A DNA stretch of 7,691 nt from Bacteroidales bacterium. GTDB taxonomy: Bacteria; Bacteroidota; Bacteroidia; Bacteroidales; UBA932. The stretch spans positions 1 through 7,691 of the forward strand of contig JAILAO010000035.1 of the NCBI GenBank assembly GCA_024681565.1, written 5' to 3'. Each line of letters opens with the position of its first letter. Positions within the stretch are counted from its first letter, which is position 1. Shown one piece after another: positions 5,493 through 7,691 of the stretch. A program made the position numbers and the translations under genes. Below the pieces are notes generated by a model that ran no database searches, was not told where the DNA came from, and saw only the letters and a program-made list of their open reading frames with translations.

Positions 5493-7523
5493 TTACTCGT
5501 TCGGCAGGGTGTAACCGTTGGTCACATTCCCCTTGGACTGCTGGATGGTGGTCAGCGGAATCGGGTGGAAATAGAGGGGAACGTCGGAATTGTCGATACC
5601 GGAGAGCATGTTGTAGTCCCACATGTTCGCCTGCTCATTGACCATACCGATGGCCCAGTCGGTCTTCTTGTAACCGGCAGCCTCGAGGGCGGCAGCCTCA
5701 GCGCCGGCCGGATCGATGTACTCGAAGAGACCTTCGATGGCGAGGTTGTGCTCGGTACCGACCACGGCGCCGCTGGAAGTGGTGGTGGTGTAGTCATAGC
5801 CGCCGCGCCAGCCCGGGGTGAGGGCGGGATTGCTTTCGTCGCGGTTGTAGGTGTTCATGGCCTTGCCTTCACCGGAGAGGTCGACGAGCTTGGTCCAGAT
5901 GTAGTTGGAGAGGGTGCGGCCGTTGTCGAAGGTGTAGTAGCCGTCGGCTTCGAGACCGGCGATGACGGTCTTCAGCTCGGAACGCATGGCTTTGCCGAGT
6001 TCGGTGAACTTGCCGGCACGGAGTTCTGCGAACTTGACGTCGCCGTCGCCGATGCACTCGCGCTTGAACTCGTCGATGATCGCATAGTCATCCACGGAAG
6101 TGAGGGCGTCCACACCGGCACGGGCGCGCAGGCGGTTGACCAGGGTCAGGGCCTCTCCGCTGTCGCCGAGGGCGAGATCGACCTGGGCGAGCTTGAGCAT
6201 CGTGTTGTCCAGACGGAAGAAAGCGAAGTTCATACCGGACTTGCGGCAGGCGACCACATACGGGGTCTTCATCTTGTTGATGTCCCACTTGTTGATGGCG
6301 ATGCCGCCTTTCAGACGGGAACCGGAGATGAGGCTCACGATGGCTTCGGAACCCTTGCCGTTGGAACCGGTGACGACGGCGGAGGCGTCCCAGCGGAGGT
6401 CGCCGTCCTCCCAGATCTGGTAGTAGGCGGTCGGGATCACGCGGATACCGGCGAAGACCTTACACGGGGCGGCGTTCTTGGTGGCGCCGTCGGACGGGCG
6501 GCCCTGGGAGTAGGGACGCTCGGACTGGAGCGGGGCCATGTTGCCGACTTCCCAGATGGATTCCGGGGAGACCTGCATGTCCATGACATACTGGAGGCTG
6601 CGCTGGTAGGGGTTGCCGAGCCCGCGGTCGTCGGTGGTGATGAAGGAAAGGGTGCCCTTGGCGTCACCGGAATCAACCTTGCGGAAGTAGGTCTGGGCCT
6701 CCTTGTAATAAGTCTGCCAGTCGCTGCGGCGGGTGAAGTCTGCCTGGGCGTTGCTGTTGCTGTACATGGCACCTTCAAAAGAGACGCCGTCATAGAGGCC
6801 GCTCACGTCGGTGCGGATGGTCTGGTAACCGCCGGCCATCATGTTGGCCTCGGCGATGAGCATGTTGGCGAAGGTGCGGGACATGCGCTCGGCCTGGATG
6901 CCGCCCTCGCCCAGATAGTACATGGAACTTTCAACTTCCTTGAGCTTGGCGATGCAGGCGTCGAGGATGTCAAAGCGGGAGGTGAGGGAGTAACCCTCGT
7001 CCACGACGGAGTTCTCGAGACCGAAGGGGACGTCGCCGTAGTGGCGGACGAGTTCGGTGTAGCAGTAGGCCCACATGGTCCAGGCCTCGCCCCAGAGCTG
7101 GGTCCAGTCGTTGACCTGGCCGGCGTCATGCGCGCTGATGAACTCTTCTTTCTGCTCGAGGATGCCGGCGATACGTGCGCAGCGGGCGATGATCGTACAG
7201 AGGTTGGTGAACTGGCCGCTCTTGGAGTCGACGCTCGCGTTTTCCGGGTGCAGATAGCCGATACGGCCGTTGCCGGAGTTGTATTCAGGATAGTATTCGC
7301 AGTCGGATGCGGAGTCGTTCCAGTTGTAGTTGCCGCCGCCGGCGACGCTGAGATAGGTCCTGTAGCACATGGCCAGGGTCTTGAAGGTCTCGCTGACGGA
7401 AGAGGTCACGAACTCGTCGTCCATCTTGTTCGGCGAGGAGACGCTGAGGTAATCATCGGGCTTGCACTGGGTCAGGGAGATGCAGGCGGCGAAGGCAGCG
7501 ATGGCGTAAAATATCTTTTTCAT
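5493..7523 (-). CDS. susD: SusD/RagB-family outer-membrane glycan-binding lipoprotein
   Basis: A complete 676-residue lipoprotein. MKKIFYAIAAFAACISLTQC is a signal peptide ending in a lipobox-like LTQC with Cys20. Lys21, Asp23 and Asp24 follow, consistent with the charged export signal found after the cysteine in surface-exposed Bacteroidota lipoproteins. SusD hallmarks follow: the early TPR-like helices with LWGEAWTMWAYCYTELVRHYGDVPF (about 143-167), SRFDILDACIAKLKEVE (182-198), a late helix pair ending LVNRLRARAGVDAL (461-474), DEFKRECIGDG (484-494) corresponding to the usual ERR-E-EG segment, and HPIPLTTIQQ (653-662) near the C-terminus. It binds oligosaccharide on the cell surface as the lid of the SusC channel. 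It is longer than SusD itself (about 550), with extra sequence at about 515-625 before the final motif. It begins 20 bases after the SusC stop, the classic susC-susD order, with a purine-rich AAGAAGAAAAG just upstream. The glycan is not readable from sequence; nearby KDG genes suggest a uronate-containing one. Confidence 0.95.
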   Translation of the reverse strand: MKKIFYAIAAFAACISLTQCKPDDYLSVSSPNKMDDEFVTSSVSETFKTLAMCYRTYLSVAGGGNYNWNDSASDCEYYPEYNSGNGRIGYLHPENASVDSKSGQFTNLCTIIARCARIAGILEQKEEFISAHDAGQVNDWTQLWGEAWTMWAYCYTELVRHYGDVPFGLENSVVDEGYSLTSRFDILDACIAKLKEVESSMYYLGEGGIQAERMSRTFANMLIAEANMMAGGYQTIRTDVSGLYDGVSFEGAMYSNSNAQADFTRRSDWQTYYKEAQTYFRKVDSGDAKGTLSFITTDDRGLGNPYQRSLQYVMDMQVSPESIWEVGNMAPLQSERPYSQGRPSDGATKNAAPCKVFAGIRVIPTAYYQIWEDGDLRWDASAVVTGSNGKGSEAIVSLISGSRLKGGIAINKWDINKMKTPYVVACRKSGMNFAFFRLDNTMLKLAQVDLALGDSGEALTLVNRLRARAGVDALTSVDDYAIIDEFKRECIGDGDVKFAELRAGKFTELGKAMRSELKTVIAGLEADGYYTFDNGRTLSNYIWTKLVDLSGEGKAMNTYNRDESNPALTPGWRGGYDYTTTTSSGAVVGTEHNLAIEGLFEYIDPAGAEAAALEAAGYKKTDWAIGMVNEQANMWDYNMLSGIDNSDVPLYFHPIPLTTIQQSKGNVTNGYTLPNE

Positions 7524-7543
7524 ATTCTTTTCTTCTTAAGCGA

Positions 7544-7691
7544 TTAGAAAGAGACGTTGACACCGAGGACGAAGGACCGTGCGCGCGGGTAGGCGCCCCA
7601 GTCGATACCGGGGGTCGGGTAGGCGGCGCCGTTCATGTTCTGTGCGGTGCTGACCTCAGGGTCGAGTCCGGAGTACTTCGTGAGGGTGAAG
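7544..7691 (-). CDS. susC: SusC-type TonB-dependent transporter, C-terminal fragment (5' end outside window)
   Basis: Reading the minus strand from 7690, the frame is open to TAA at 7546-7544 and gives 48 residues. It starts FTLTKYSGLDPEVS and ends YPRARSFVLGVNVSF. The 'Y-SGLDPEV' block, the 'GIDWGAYPRARSFVLGV' block and a terminal Phe as the last beta-barrel residue are diagnostic for the C-terminal end of SusC/RagA TonB-dependent outer-membrane transporters. The terminal aromatic is the signal for barrel assembly. The plug domain, TonB box and any N-terminal extension lie beyond the window. It is the upstream partner of the SusD gene, 20 bases apart, and the two form the import pair of a polysaccharide utilisation locus. 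This stretch is short, but together with the SusD neighbour the assignment is secure. Confidence 0.93.
   Translation of the reverse strand, partial: FTLTKYSGLDPEVSTAQNMNGAAYPTPGIDWGAYPRARSFVLGVNVSF

Noticed and set aside
5565..7547. A 660-codon open frame on the plus strand opposite susD
   Set aside because: It is in the same antiparallel codon register as susD and is explained by its codon bias. The Val/Gly/Asp-rich translation has no motif, and the SusD reading is unambiguous.
1..7691. CRISPR arrays, tRNA/rRNA genes, insertion sequences, phage or defence genes
   Set aside because: I saw no regularly spaced repeats, no transposase or integrase reading frame, no terminal inverted repeats, and no tRNA-like cloverleaf in the short intergenic gaps. 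The window is almost entirely filled by metabolic and transport genes.

Overview
The window looks like chromosomal DNA of a GC-rich member of the Bacteroidota, probably an uncultured or gut/rumen-type Bacteroidales. The evidence is a SusC/SusD pair, lipoprotein signal peptides of Bacteroidota type, the absence of convincing Shine-Dalgarno sites, and a promoter element matching the Bacteroides -7 consensus TAnnTTTG. GC content was judged by eye as well above 50% and was not counted. Species cannot be assigned from the sequence alone.

Layout. On the plus strand the window opens with the C-terminal end of a type B carboxylesterase (1-288). A strong hairpin terminator follows, then an alpha/beta-hydrolase lipoprotein (380-1285). 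Everything else is on the minus strand, read right to left: the last 48 codons of a SusC-type TonB-dependent transporter (7544-7691), a SusD-like glycan-binding lipoprotein (5493-7523), a terminator, a recognisable promoter, then a tight three-gene operon of 2-keto-3-deoxygluconate kinase (4317-5357), KDPG aldolase (3640-4305) and a hexuronate-type MFS transporter (2182-3636). A terminator follows, then an omega-amidase of the nitrilase superfamily (1361-2128). The plus-strand hydrolase and minus-strand amidase converge on a shared 16-bp hairpin. No stretch over 300 bases lacks a gene.

How the genes fit together. SusC/SusD would bind and import an oligosaccharide across the outer membrane. 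The MFS protein would bring a hexuronate or related sugar acid across the inner membrane. The kinase and aldolase would then turn 2-keto-3-deoxygluconate into pyruvate and glyceraldehyde-3-phosphate. This is the lower half of a uronic-acid pathway and indicates a polysaccharide utilisation locus for a uronate-containing glycan such as pectin, alginate or a glucuronate-bearing polymer. The depolymerising enzymes, the steps that make KDG, and any regulator are not in the window, so the substrate is undetermined. The two esterase-type hydrolases at the left edge could remove ester decorations, but that is inference from position only. The amidase is probably a housekeeping metabolite-repair gene unrelated to the locus.

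I found no clearly undescribed system. The most notable points are the uronate module beside susCD, the close packing of terminators against following promoters, and a possibly near-leaderless amidase mRNA.
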